Shown: positions 6,076-13,706, numbered from the stretch's first letter. The stretch is 15,347 nucleotides of DNA from CAYFUL01 sp964346375 (GCA_964346375.1 CAYFUL010000032.1:1-15347); one strand, 5' to 3'. Notes: generated from the letters alone by a model not told the origin. Program-made: numbers and translations.

Positions 6076-7782
6076 TCAATCCAATTCGTTTTTTACTTCC
6101 ATTATAGCCTTGGCAATTGCCTCAGTTACATTTAGTTCTTCCTTTTCTGGTAAATGTCTTCTTGAATACTCTACTATACTCTCGTCTGCCCTCTTGCCTA
6201 CAGTAATTCTAATAGGTATTCCAATTAAATCCCTGTCTTTAAATTTAACTCCAGCTCTTTCGTCTCTATCGTCAAATAGAACTTCTACTCCTGCTCCTTT
6301 TAACTCCTCGTAAATACTCTCTCCAAGTTCGTACTGTTCAGGCTTTTTGGTATTTACTACTGTTACTATAGCTTGGTATGGAGCAACTGCCATAGGCCAA
6401 ATTATTCCATCCCCGTCGTAATTTTGCTCTATTACTGCAGTTATACATCTACTAATTCCAATTCCATAGGAGCCCATCCAGAAAGGCATTTCCTTTCCAT
6501 TTTCGTCTAGGAATTTTGCATTCATACTCTCTGAATACTTTAGTCCAAGTTGGAAAATATTACCTACTTCAATTCCCCTAGCAAATTTTAATGGCTCGTC
6601 AGTTCCCGGTACAGTATCTCCTTCTTCTACCATTAGTAAATCCTCTGCAAGTTCTCCCTCAAAATCTCTGCCATAGTTTGCATTTTTAATATGGGTATCT
6701 ACTTCGTTTCCACCTACTACAAGATTTTTCATCTCTGCTACTCTGCTGTCGAATATCTTTCTAACTTTAAGTCCAATTGGACCAGTATATCCAACGGCAG
6801 TTCCCATAGAAATTATTTCCTCGTCAGACTGCATTTCAATAGTATGCTCTGGAACTTTTAAATATGAAACTAGTTTTGCCATATTTAATTCCCTATCTCC
6901 AGGAATAAATACGATAATTAATTCGTCCTCTACTTTTAAGTCAATTGCCTTTAAACATCTCGCCTTACTTACTCCAAGGAAGTTTGCAACGTCTTCAATG
7001 GTATTAGTTCCAGGAGTACTTACCTTTTCAAGTTCTCTTTCCTCCTCAGCTGGATATACCTTGTAATCTACAAATGCCTTTTCGTCCGTTGCAGCATAGT
7101 CTCCATTTTCAGAAAATACAATTACTCCCTCGCCAGTTTCAGAAATGGCAATATACTCGTGGGAAGCACTACCTCCCATTGCTCCGTTATCTCCCTGTAC
7201 AATTCTATAGTTTAACTTTAATCTATCGAATACATTTTCGTATGCCTTGTACATAATGTTGTAGCTTTTAACCATTTCCTCCATAGAGGCATCAAAGGTA
7301 TAGGCATCCTTCATTAAAAATTCCCTTGCCCTATTAATTCCAAAGCGAGGTCTTTTTTCGTCCCTATACTTAGTTTGGATTTGGTAAATATTTAGAGGAA
7401 GTTGTTTGTAACTTTTAACCTCGTTTTTAATAAGATCGGTAAAGTATTCCTCTGCAGTAGGTCCAAGGCAAAAATCTCTCCCATTTCTGTCCTTTAACTT
7501 AAACATCTCTGGTCCAAACATAGACCACCTACCAGATTCTTCCCATATCTCTGCAGGTTGAATTGCACTCATTAAAATCTCTTGAGAGCCAAATCTATCC
7601 ATTTCCTCTCGTACAATATTTTCAATTTTTCTTAACACTTTGTAGCCTAGATGAAGGTAAGTATAAACTCCAGAGGCACTTTTTCTAATCATAGCCCCTC
7701 TAAGAAGTAGCTGGTGAGATGCAATCTCTGCATCAGCTGGAACTTCCCTTAATGTAGGCATAAACATCTTTGATAATCTCAT
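6076..7782 (-). CDS. proS: Proline--tRNA ligase (with editing domain)
   Basis: This 568-residue class II aminoacyl-tRNA synthetase charges tRNA-Pro. The N-terminus MRLSKMFMPTLREVPADAEIAS is typical of bacterial ProS. Motif 2 lies at about 134-163 (QTKYRDEKRPRFGINRAREF), the INS/YbaK-like editing insertion at about 225-385, motif 3 at GSYGIGISRCITAVIEQ, and the anticodon-binding domain covers about 465-568. Length is standard for bacterial-type ProS. The start ATG follows an AGAAAGGA site and an extended -10 promoter. The aminotransferase gene follows after 8 nt. No leader of T-box size fits between promoter and start, so tRNA-dependent leader control is not evident. No odd features. Confidence 0.97.
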   Translation of the reverse strand: MRLSKMFMPTLREVPADAEIASHQLLLRGAMIRKSASGVYTYLHLGYKVLRKIENIVREEMDRFGSQEILMSAIQPAEIWEESGRWSMFGPEMFKLKDRNGRDFCLGPTAEEYFTDLIKNEVKSYKQLPLNIYQIQTKYRDEKRPRFGINRAREFLMKDAYTFDASMEEMVKSYNIMYKAYENVFDRLKLNYRIVQGDNGAMGGSASHEYIAISETGEGVIVFSENGDYAATDEKAFVDYKVYPAEEERELEKVSTPGTNTIEDVANFLGVSKARCLKAIDLKVEDELIIVFIPGDRELNMAKLVSYLKVPEHTIEMQSDEEIISMGTAVGYTGPIGLKVRKIFDSRVAEMKNLVVGGNEVDTHIKNANYGRDFEGELAEDLLMVEEGDTVPGTDEPLKFARGIEVGNIFQLGLKYSESMNAKFLDENGKEMPFWMGSYGIGISRCITAVIEQNYDGDGIIWPMAVAPYQAIVTVVNTKKPEQYELGESIYEELKGAGVEVLFDDRDERAGVKFKDRDLIGIPIRITVGKRADESIVEYSRRHLPEKEELNVTEAIAKAIMEVKNELD

Positions 7783-7809
7783 AATAAGTCCTTTCTAATA
7801 ATTTAATCT

Positions 7810-7818
7810 ATTATATCA
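7810..7818 (-). promoter_or_regulatory. Extended -10 promoter of proS
   Basis: On the minus strand, TGATATAAT (TG-N-TATAAT) lies about 28 nt upstream of the proS start. An extended -10 can act without a strong -35, and none is seen at the usual spacing. Confidence 0.6.
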
Positions 7819-7882
7819 AATGAGAATAAAAAAACATATTAGTTGAGCCAATACTCTAAATTATTCCCTAATTATTTAAAGC

Positions 7883-7888
7883 TATAAT
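7883..7888 (+). promoter_or_regulatory. Possible -10 element of the sigma/anti-sigma operon
   Basis: TATAAT occurs 60 nt upstream of the sigma-factor start, with only a weak -35 at about 17-nt spacing. I could not find a clear ECF-type autoregulatory promoter in this 150-bp gap. Confidence 0.35.
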
Positions 7889-7948
7889 TGTAATAAATGG
7901 ACTACTTATCCGTAAGTATATATGAGCCGGCAAGAAGGGAGGAGGAGA

Positions 7949-8509
7949 ATGGAAATAGCAAGTGAAAATAATGTAATAGAACTAAAAAATTCATCCTAAG
8001 TAAAAAATACTACCTTCGAAAATGTATACGAGGAGTATTTTGACAGAGTATATAAATTTTTACTCTACAGAGTTGGAGAAAAATCTACAGCAGAGGATTT
8101 AACAACAGATACATTTATTAAAATTCTAAACAACCTAGACTACTATGATAAAAACATTGCAAAATTAAGTACATGGATATTTAAAATAGCAAGGAATACC
8201 CTCTACGACCATTACAGAAAAAATGCTAGGAGAAAAACCATCGCCCTAGAGAGTTTTAAAGAATTCTTTTCCTCTGAAAAATATGTAGAAGATGAATTGG
8301 AACTAGAGGAGGAGAAAATAGAACTTAGAAAGTCCATAGGAAAACTCCCCGATAGAGAGAAAACCATAATCGCATTAAAGTATGGGGCAGAATTAAGTAA
8401 TGGAGAAATAGCTGAGATAATGGGACTTTCTACAACTAATACTGGTGTAATTCTATATAGATGTTTAAAAAAGATAAAGAGTGATATGGAGGAATACTAT
8501 GAAAAATAA
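7949..8509 (+). pseudogene. Sigma-70 family (ECF-like) sigma factor with in-frame TAA
   Basis: An AGGAGGAG site precedes ATG 7949. The frame runs 16 codons (MEIASENNVIELKNSS), hits TAA at 7997-7999, then continues open for 169 codons to a TAA at 8507-8509. The downstream part is a complete two-domain sigma factor: region 2 (FENVYEEYFDRVYKFLLYR... STWIFKIARNTLYDHYRKN) and region 4 (LPDREKTIIALKYGAELSNGEIAEIMGLS, a clear helix-turn-helix). No ATG, GTG or TTG lies in frame between the TAA and region 2; the next, TTG at 8297, removes all of region 2. So the gene is probably broken, or has a non-standard start or recoding. The overlapping downstream TM protein marks this as a sigma/anti-sigma unit. 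Confidence 0.85.
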
Positions 8510-9350
8510 AAATGAATTTGAAGAATTAGAGAATAGTCTATACAACTTATATTCCTCCGACGAAGGAGTAAAAAAAGAGGTGTATGCAAAAATGACTAAT
8601 AAAAAACCGAGAAGAAAGTACGCGGCAGTAATTGCCCTAATTGCAGTAATAGGCATAGGAGGAATTGCAGGAGCAAGTGGAATATTTAGAGATGTATTAA
8701 AATTTAGGTCCGACAGTGGAAGAATTAACATAATAGAAACTGAAAGAGTAGATGGAAGTACAGGTCCATTAGTTCACCAACTAGAGCCAGAATTAAGGGG
8801 GCTGATCTTTGATAAAGATGGAAATGAGTTGTCAGAATTAGTAGAGGACGAATCAATTTACAATAAAGACGACGAGGAAATAGTTGCAATAAATACCACC
8901 TATAACGAAGAAGAGGACAAGATAGAATACGAAATACTAACAGAAAAGGAAAAGAAGGACCGAGATGAACAGTACAAGATAGAAGAACCAGTAGGAGAAA
9001 TAATAGAAGTTATAACCTTTAAACCATTTACTCTACCAGAGGAAAAGTACGAGTATAAATATTCACAAAACTTTGCAGAGGATAAGTCCAAACCATCTGA
9101 CATTTTAAATTTATACTATGAGCTAGATGGGAAGGAAATAAAATTACTTGAGAGAAAGTCAACAGATGAAAATGACTTTGCACTCGGCGGAGATGTAGAG
9201 GTAGAAGAAATTAACTATAATGGAATAAAAATGGCAGTAGTAAATAATGATTCACTATTGTATGAAAAGGACGGAGTCCTTATGCATATAATAGCTAAAG
9301 GATTTACAAGGGACGAATTATTTACAATCTACGACGACTTACAAAACTAA
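8499..9350 (+). CDS. Putative one-TM anti-sigma factor
   Basis: I place the start at ATG 8499, preceded by GGAGG (8488-8492), rather than the GTG at 8481; this gives 283 residues and an 11-nt overlap with the sigma gene. A short acidic N-terminal cytoplasmic part (about 1-35), a basic KKPRRK flank, one TM helix at about 41-61 (AAVIALIAVIGIGGIAG) and a long extracytoplasmic, Glu/Asp-rich region without recognisable enzymatic motifs follow. No zinc-binding anti-sigma HxxxCxxC motif is seen, so the sigma-binding part is not of the ZAS type. The role is inferred from overlap with the sigma gene and from topology: it would hold the sigma factor at the membrane and sense an envelope signal. A bidirectional terminator follows. 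Confidence 0.7.
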   Translation: MKNKNEFEELENSLYNLYSSDEGVKKEVYAKMTNKKPRRKYAAVIALIAVIGIGGIAGASGIFRDVLKFRSDSGRINIIETERVDGSTGPLVHQLEPELRGLIFDKDGNELSELVEDESIYNKDDEEIVAINTTYNEEEDKIEYEILTEKEKKDRDEQYKIEEPVGEIIEVITFKPFTLPEEKYEYKYSQNFAEDKSKPSDILNLYYELDGKEIKLLERKSTDENDFALGGDVEVEEINYNGIKMAVVNNDSLLYEKDGVLMHIIAKGFTRDELFTIYDDLQN

Positions 9351-9365
9351 TATAGTTTAAAAACA

Positions 9366-9395
9366 AAAAGAGCGGGCAGCCGCTCTTTTAATTTT
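9366..9395. terminator. Bidirectional terminator between anti-sigma and aspartate kinase genes
   Basis: AAAAGAGCGG (9366-9375) pairs with CCGCTCTTTT (9380-9389) around a GCAG loop. A-runs before and T-runs after let it terminate transcription from both converging genes. It slightly overlaps the aspartate kinase stop codon. Confidence 0.92.
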
Positions 9396-10701
9396 TGAAT
9401 TCTGTATAAATTGCATTAATTGCCTTCTCAAAATCCTTCTCATCTACGCCGACGATAATATTTAACTCGGAAGACCCTTGAATAATCATCTGAATATTTA
9501 CATCATTATCTGCTAGGGCAGAGAATACCTTTTTTGAAATACCAATATGATTTTTCATACCACGACCTACAACTGTAACAAGGGCAATATTACTAGATAC
9601 GTAGATATTATCTGGAGTACAGAATGTTTTTATCTCCTGAATAAGTGTATCAGTCTTACCCTGTAGTTGAGATTCAGATACTATTAGAGAAATAGAGTCG
9701 ATACTCGAAGGCATATGCTCTAAAAAAACATTATTAACTTCAAGAACGCTCATAAGTTTTCTATGGAAGCTCTTATCGGAATTTAGCTTTATCTTTTCAA
9801 TATTAATAACGGAAAAATGCTTTCTACCAGCAACTCCCGTAATACTTCTCTCCCTTTCTCCAACTATACTATCTACAATCATAGTGCCCCATTCCTCTGG
9901 TGCATTGGTATTTTTAATTTCAATTGGAATTCCTGCAGAAATAACTGGGAAAATTGCCTCCTCGTGAAGAACAGAAGCCCCGCCGTAGGATAGCTCTCTA
10001 AGTTCTCTATAAGTAATGGTTTCAATAGTACTAGGATTATCTACAATTCTAGGGTCGGCAGATAAAAATCCAGATACGTCTGTCCAGTTTTCATATAGAT
10101 CTGCGTCAACACCCCTTGCAACAATAGAGCCTGTTAAATCAGATCCACCTCTTGAAAAAGTTTTAATATCTCCATTTGGCATAGAGCCATAAAAACCAGG
10201 GATAACTGCATTTTCGTGTTCTTTACATCTTTCACCAACAGCCTTGTAGGTTTTCTCCTCGTCAAACTCTCCCGATTCATTAAATAGGATAATATCCTTT
10301 GCATCTATAAAATCAAACCCTAAGTATTTTGATAGAATAATTCCATTTAAATACTCTCCTCTGCTGGCAACATAGTCTCTAGTAGTACCCTCTTGCATTT
10401 TATTTTGAATCTCTTCAAAGTAAGGGTTAATATCTAAATCCAACTCTAAACCATTAATAATCTCAATAAATTTATCCTTCGCCATATTAAGGGTTTCTAA
10501 AAAGTTAATATTGTGACTAGCCAAATCATAGGAAAGGTATAATAAATCAGTAATCTTGGTATCGTTGGAATTTACCTTACCAGGAGCCGAGTCAACAACA
10601 AACCTTCTTCTAGGATCAGATTCCACGATAGCCTTAACTTTTTTAAACTGGCCACTACTTGCCAATGAACTTCCTCCAAATTTCGTTACGATTAAGTCCA
10701 C
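9388..10701 (-). CDS. Aspartate kinase
   Basis: This 437-residue cytosolic enzyme phosphorylates aspartate to 4-phosphoaspartate, the first step to lysine, threonine, methionine and diaminopimelate. The amino-acid-kinase domain starts TKFGGSSLASSGQFKK (Lys7 in the conserved KFGGSS), with VVDSAPGK, SRGGSDLTGS for nucleotide/substrate contact, and YENWTDVSG. Two C-terminal ACT-like domains (about 300-437, e.g. ITGVAGRKHFSVINIEK and VTVVGRGMKNHIGISKKVF) indicate allosteric control by an amino acid. Length and domain order resemble the lysine- or threonine-sensitive monofunctional kinases (LysC/YclM type), but which isoform cannot be told. The start is GTG after a GGAGG site at 8-nt spacing and a strong promoter. 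No riboswitch-size leader exists. The gene stands alone. Confidence 0.95.
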   Translation of the reverse strand: MDLIVTKFGGSSLASSGQFKKVKAIVESDPRRRFVVDSAPGKVNSNDTKITDLLYLSYDLASHNINFLETLNMAKDKFIEIINGLELDLDINPYFEEIQNKMQEGTTRDYVASRGEYLNGIILSKYLGFDFIDAKDIILFNESGEFDEEKTYKAVGERCKEHENAVIPGFYGSMPNGDIKTFSRGGSDLTGSIVARGVDADLYENWTDVSGFLSADPRIVDNPSTIETITYRELRELSYGGASVLHEEAIFPVISAGIPIEIKNTNAPEEWGTMIVDSIVGERERSITGVAGRKHFSVINIEKIKLNSDKSFHRKLMSVLEVNNVFLEHMPSSIDSISLIVSESQLQGKTDTLIQEIKTFCTPDNIYVSSNIALVTVVGRGMKNHIGISKKVFSALADNDVNIQMIIQGSSELNIIVGVDEKDFEKAINAIYTEFKN

Positions 10702-10722
10702 AAATACACCTCCTTAGAGAAG

Positions 10723-10751
10723 ATTCTAAATTAGCAAATACAACAAGTCAA
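10723..10751 (-). promoter_or_regulatory. Promoter of the aspartate kinase gene
   Basis: On the minus strand, TTGACT (10746-10751) and TAGAAT (10723-10728) are separated by exactly 17 nt, a near-consensus housekeeping promoter. The leader before the GTG start would be only about 15 nt, so no riboswitch fits. Confidence 0.75.
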
Positions 10752-10881
10752 GAATTAGAGGACAATTAATTTAGTAAAGTATTAAATTAAATTGTAGGGT
10801 TATTAATAAAATCTATAGACTAAAAATAAAATCATACCCACCAAAACTTTAAAACAGAATAATTTTTGGGAAGGAAACATA

Positions 10882-10920
10882 ACTTTACAATAAAGTAAAT
10901 GATAATGTATAATATATACA
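10882..10920 (+). promoter_or_regulatory. GntR-family gene promoter with two overlapping palindromes
   Basis: TTACAA (10885-10890) and TATAAT (10908-10913) are 17 nt apart, a reasonable promoter. ACTTTA-CAA-TAAAGT (10882-10896) covers the -35, and TGTATA-ATA-TATACA (10906-10920) covers the -10. Both are perfect inverted repeats, with centres 24 bp apart. TGTA...TACA palindromes are typical of GntR-type operators, so this looks like an autoregulatory site, although the regulator's ligand is unknown. Confidence 0.55.
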
Positions 10921-10939
10921 ATATGCAAAAGGTGGTATT

Positions 10940-11608
10940 ATGAACAAGGCGCTAATAAAAAAATCCAGGAGTAACGATGTATTTATCTATTTAAAAGATC
11001 AAATACTAAAGAATAATTTACTCCCAGGAGATAAGATTATAGAAACGGATATATCAAATAGATTAGGAGTAAGTCGTACTCCAGTAAGGGAAGCCCTAGT
11101 AAAATTAAATGAAGAAGGGCTAGTAGATTCCTATCCAAGAAGAAGTTATATAGTTTCAAAAATTTCCATAAAAGAGGCGAGGGACCTATACTTTATACGA
11201 GAGACCTTAGAGCCAAGAGCAGTGGAAATCGTAGCAAAGAGAGGTCTTTGCGAAAAGACAGTATGTCTGCAGGAAACCATAGGGGAGATGGACGAGTGTT
11301 TAGATACAAATAATCTTGAGAGATTACAGGAACTAACACTACAGTGGAACTGGCAGTTAATAGACGTACTGGGAAACGATATAATGAAAGAGGTAATGAA
11401 ATCTATAAACGAAAGAAGCTATAGATTCGCAACCTTTATATTTAGAGATACAGATAATTTAATTTACGTTTACGATTGTATAAAGGCGATACACAATTGT
11501 ATAGAAGTACAGGATTATAAAAGGGCAAAATCCCTTAGCTATTCCTACGTAAAGAGTTTGTATCCCCTATTGGAAAGCCAATGCGATTATAAGATGTTTA
11601 AAGAGTAG
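10940..11608 (+). CDS. GntR family transcriptional regulator (FadR/FCD subfamily)
   Basis: This 222-residue protein has an N-terminal winged helix (about 11-75) with the GntR signature LLPGDKIIETDISNRLGVSRTPVREALVKL and EEGLV, followed by an all-helical FCD effector domain (about 80-215) starting RDLYFIRETLEPRAVEIVAKRG. FadR-type FCD domains usually have an FH pair and a later histidine as metal ligands; here the first position is NWQL and the C-terminal position lacks His (SYVKSLYPLLE), with only a His in AIHNC, so a canonical metal site seems partly missing. The ligand is unknown, possibly an organic acid. ATG start with an AGGTGG site. Divergent from aspartate kinase and possibly autoregulated through palindromes at its promoter. 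The stop lies inside the terminator stem. Confidence 0.93.
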   Translation: MNKALIKKSRSNDVFIYLKDQILKNNLLPGDKIIETDISNRLGVSRTPVREALVKLNEEGLVDSYPRRSYIVSKISIKEARDLYFIRETLEPRAVEIVAKRGLCEKTVCLQETIGEMDECLDTNNLERLQELTLQWNWQLIDVLGNDIMKEVMKSINERSYRFATFIFRDTDNLIYVYDCIKAIHNCIEVQDYKRAKSLSYSYVKSLYPLLESQCDYKMFKE

Positions 11609-11630
11609 CTAGCTACTCTTTTCTTATTTT
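11600..11630 (+). terminator. Terminator overlapping the GntR-family gene stop
   Basis: AAAGAGTAG (11600-11608) and CTACTCTTT (11613-11621) form a perfect stem around a 4-nt CTAG loop, followed by a T-rich tail. The stop codon TAG is part of the stem. Confidence 0.85.
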
Positions 11631-11647
11631 CTATGTAAAATTTTATG

Positions 11648-11675
11648 TTGACAACTGTAAAATTTGCTGTATAAT
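11648..11675 (+). promoter_or_regulatory. Promoter of tRNA-Lys
   Basis: TTGACA (11648-11653) and TATAAT (11670-11675) are perfect consensus hexamers with 16-nt spacing, 16 nt upstream of the tRNA 5' end. This is the strongest promoter in the window. Confidence 0.9.
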
Positions 11676-11691
11676 ATTTATTGTTGCTAAT

Positions 11692-11767
11692 GCACCTTTA
11701 GCTCAGATGGTAGAGCACCTGACTCTTAATCAGGGTGTCCAGGGTTCGAGTCCCTGAAGGTGCACCA
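11692..11767 (+). tRNA. tRNA-Lys (anticodon CTT)
   Basis: A 76-nt cloverleaf: acceptor GCACCTT pairs with AAGGTGC, discriminator A, encoded CCA. D-arm GCTC..GAGC, anticodon stem CCTGA/TCAGG with a 7-nt loop CTCTTAA (anticodon CTT at 11725-11727), and T-arm with GGTTCGAGTCCC. It has its own consensus promoter and terminator, so it is a single-gene transcript. AAG is the less usual lysine codon in AT-rich genomes. Confidence 0.97.
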
Positions 11768-11772
11768 ATATT

Positions 11773-11816
11773 AACGTGAAGGATATTGAAAACCAATGTC
11801 CTTCACGTTTTTTTAT
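11773..11816 (+). terminator. Terminator of tRNA-Lys
   Basis: AACGTGAAGGA (11773-11783) pairs with TCCTTCACGTT (11799-11809) with an additional inner ATTG/CAAT pairing, followed by a T-run. It begins 5 nt after the tRNA CCA. Confidence 0.95.
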
Positions 11817-11882
11817 TTTTACATTTTTGTAATGAATCCCCTCGAGTTTTCTACGATACATTGTTTCTAAATATAAATTATA

Positions 11883-11928
11883 AAAAGCTCTATGACTTTA
11901 CCCTTTCATTGTATTTCATAGAGCTTTT
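11883..11928. terminator. Long-stem hairpin in the tRNA-lipoprotein gap, probable terminator
   Basis: AAAAGCTCTATGA (11883-11895) and TCATAGAGCTTTT (11916-11928) form a 13-bp stem around a 20-nt loop, with T-rich sequence after the right arm and A-runs before the left. It may end the minus-strand lipoprotein transcript (stop at 12018) or be a leftover of another gene. The rest of 11829-12017 shows no gene. Confidence 0.6.
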
Positions 11929-12017
11929 ATTATTTATTTTGTTATGTTTAATTTTTCATTGTTTTAATACCGTTAGATCAATTCAAAGTATTCCAAGGAG
12001 CTAAAAAAATCAGAAAA

Positions 12018-13068
12018 TTAATATAATTCTTCAATTAACTCCCAAGCCTCTAATACTTCCCTTATTGCTTGCTTATCTTTACTTGAAATTTCTAAATCTT
12101 CTGTTCCTCCATTTCCCGCAAATCTAACCACCGCACGCTGGGAATCTGGAATTCTTTTCAATATTTCATAATAATTATTCAAAACAGCAAAATTATTTAA
12201 GTTTGCAATTTCCATTGTTTCATATTCTGAAACGTTGCCATAGTCAACTTCTCTATCAAAATCAGGTTCTATTAGATCTATATACGGATTATAAAACTGT
12301 CCATCAATTTTTAAGAAGACACTATCTATAAATATCCAGTCATCTCCATAGTAATTAGCAATAACTCTTAATGTATATTCATTTCCATTTTCTTGAATGT
12401 ATGGCAATATAAACGAACGTTCATTGTAGTACCAATATTGGCTATCACCTGGAATAGTACGAGCATAATATCTACTTACTTCCGCAAAGTCATCATATTT
12501 TAAATTTAATTTAGATAATTTGTCTTCTAGCAAAACTCCCTTATTTTTCTTTTCCTCTAACCTCTTATTTTCGGCTTCTTCTCTAATCTTAGCTAATTCT
12601 AGTTTTCTATTTTCAATATGTTTTTCAATTTCAGCTAATTGCTGATTAGCTTTTTCATATTCAGATTTAACACTATTTTTTTCATCCCGATTTAATTTTC
12701 CATAAATATCATTTGCTGAAAATCTTAGTTTTTTTTATTTTACTTTCATCTAATGCACTTATTTTGTCTATATTATTATGTCTTATTTCCACTTCGGTAA
12801 ATATTTCTAGTGCTTGATCTATATTTTTTTGAAATTCTATCTTTTTTTCTAAATCTCTAAATCCCTTTAAGTTTTTAATTTTTTCTATTTCGTCTTGTGT
12901 CATAGAATCTATTAGAGAATTAACATTTTCAACTTTCTCGCCATCAATTTCTTTTATGTTTTATATTCCTATTAATTCAACAATTAAATCCTCAGTTTTT
13001 TTAACTTCCTCACTTTTACAACTTGTTAATACTAACATTAAGGCTATTATAATAACTGTCTTTTTCAT
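12018..13068 (-). pseudogene. Lipoprotein gene broken by a stop codon and a frameshift
   Basis: AAGGAG, 6-8 nt before ATG 13068, opens a protein starting MKKTVIIIALMLVLTSCK, a lipoprotein signal with lipobox LTSC (Cys17). After 35 codons the frame has TAA (12961-12963) but continues in the same frame with KEIDGEKVENVNSLIDSM and a helical Lys/Glu-rich region, stopping at 12709. A shift of one base at an A-rich run around 12730 (an 8-A tract) joins this to a coiled-coil-like region (12535-12727) and a C-terminal domain (12018-12533) containing NYYGDDWIFIDS and LKRIPDSQ. The reconstructed protein is about 350 residues. The N-terminal repeat-like segment resembles a domain common in surface lipoproteins of clostridia, but I cannot name the family. 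Function unknown; likely inactive here unless the lesions are sequence errors. Confidence 0.75.
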
Positions 13069-13294
13069 ATTATGCTCCTTATATTATAATATATAAATTT
13101 TATCAAATTATATATTGTTAAACAAGTCAATGTCATTTCTATCCTTTAAGAATCTAAAATAAATCATCCAGCATTTGTTAATATTAAATAATAAACTATA
13201 TTATGTATTAACAATTATGTATCTTTTTAAACCTATGTTTTAAAGATATTGCACTTTTTTGAATCCCAGTATATTTTGGTATTATTTACACTAT

Positions 13295-13516
13295 CTAATA
13301 TTCATCTAATACGATTTTTTCACTAAAACTTCCACTTTCGCCAGTTTCATTTAAATGTTCATCTATTGCCACTATAAAATCTTTTATTAACTCTTCTTCT
13401 GTATCTCCACAGAACCCGATAATATAATCCACACCTAGTACATTACCATAATATTCCTTATCTTCTTCTATGTAGGAATATTCTCCTATAAAATTTTTAT
13501 ATTCAAAATGCTTCAT
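13295..13516 (-). CDS. HicB-like protein (possible orphan antitoxin)
   Basis: This 73-residue protein resembles the HicB N-terminal RNase-H-like fold: Y..FIGEYSYIEEDKEYYGNVLGV, then FCGDTEEELIKDFIVAIDEHL, the usual 'GETxEEL..dF..AVDdyl' pattern. It ends at SGSFSEKIVLDEY, where full HicB proteins continue with a DNA-binding domain; that part is missing, and I see no frame continuing it downstream. No hicA-like toxin frame is seen in the 220 bp upstream or 225 bp downstream. ATG start with AGGAAGG. It may be an orphan antitoxin, a remnant of a toxin-antitoxin pair, or a related stand-alone family. It sits next to the broken lipoprotein gene, between tRNA-Lys and gltX, an accessory-looking spot. 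Confidence 0.6.
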   Translation of the reverse strand: MKHFEYKNFIGEYSYIEEDKEYYGNVLGVDYIIGFCGDTEEELIKDFIVAIDEHLNETGESGSFSEKIVLDEY

Positions 13517-13697
13517 ATTAGACCTTCCTTTTTCTACACTTTATTTCTACAGACTTCGAATATTTGTACATTCATATTACTTTCAAATCTTTTTCTTTCT
13601 CTATTATAACATAACGACAAGTATTAAGTGTTTATCTTACTTACATCTATGATTATCTCCTATTCTCTACCTTCTATTATCCCTATATGTGTTTTTA

Positions 13698-13706
13698 TGT
13701 TATAAT
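13698..13706 (+). promoter_or_regulatory. Extended -10 promoter of gltX
   Basis: TGTTATAAT (TG-N-TATAAT) lies about 31 nt upstream of the gltX ATG, with no strong -35 at 17 nt. The space to the AGGAGG site is short, so no leader regulatory element fits. Confidence 0.6.

Noticed and set aside
4633..8000. Alternative genetic code (TGA or TAA as sense codon)
   Set aside because: feoA ends in TGA, feoB in TAG and gltX, aspartate kinase and the anti-sigma gene in TAA, and no other internal stops occur in the large housekeeping genes.
8297..8509. Short stand-alone protein from TTG 8297 containing only sigma region 4
   Set aside because: No ribosome binding site of quality fits that start, and the upstream sequence in the same frame encodes a full region 2.
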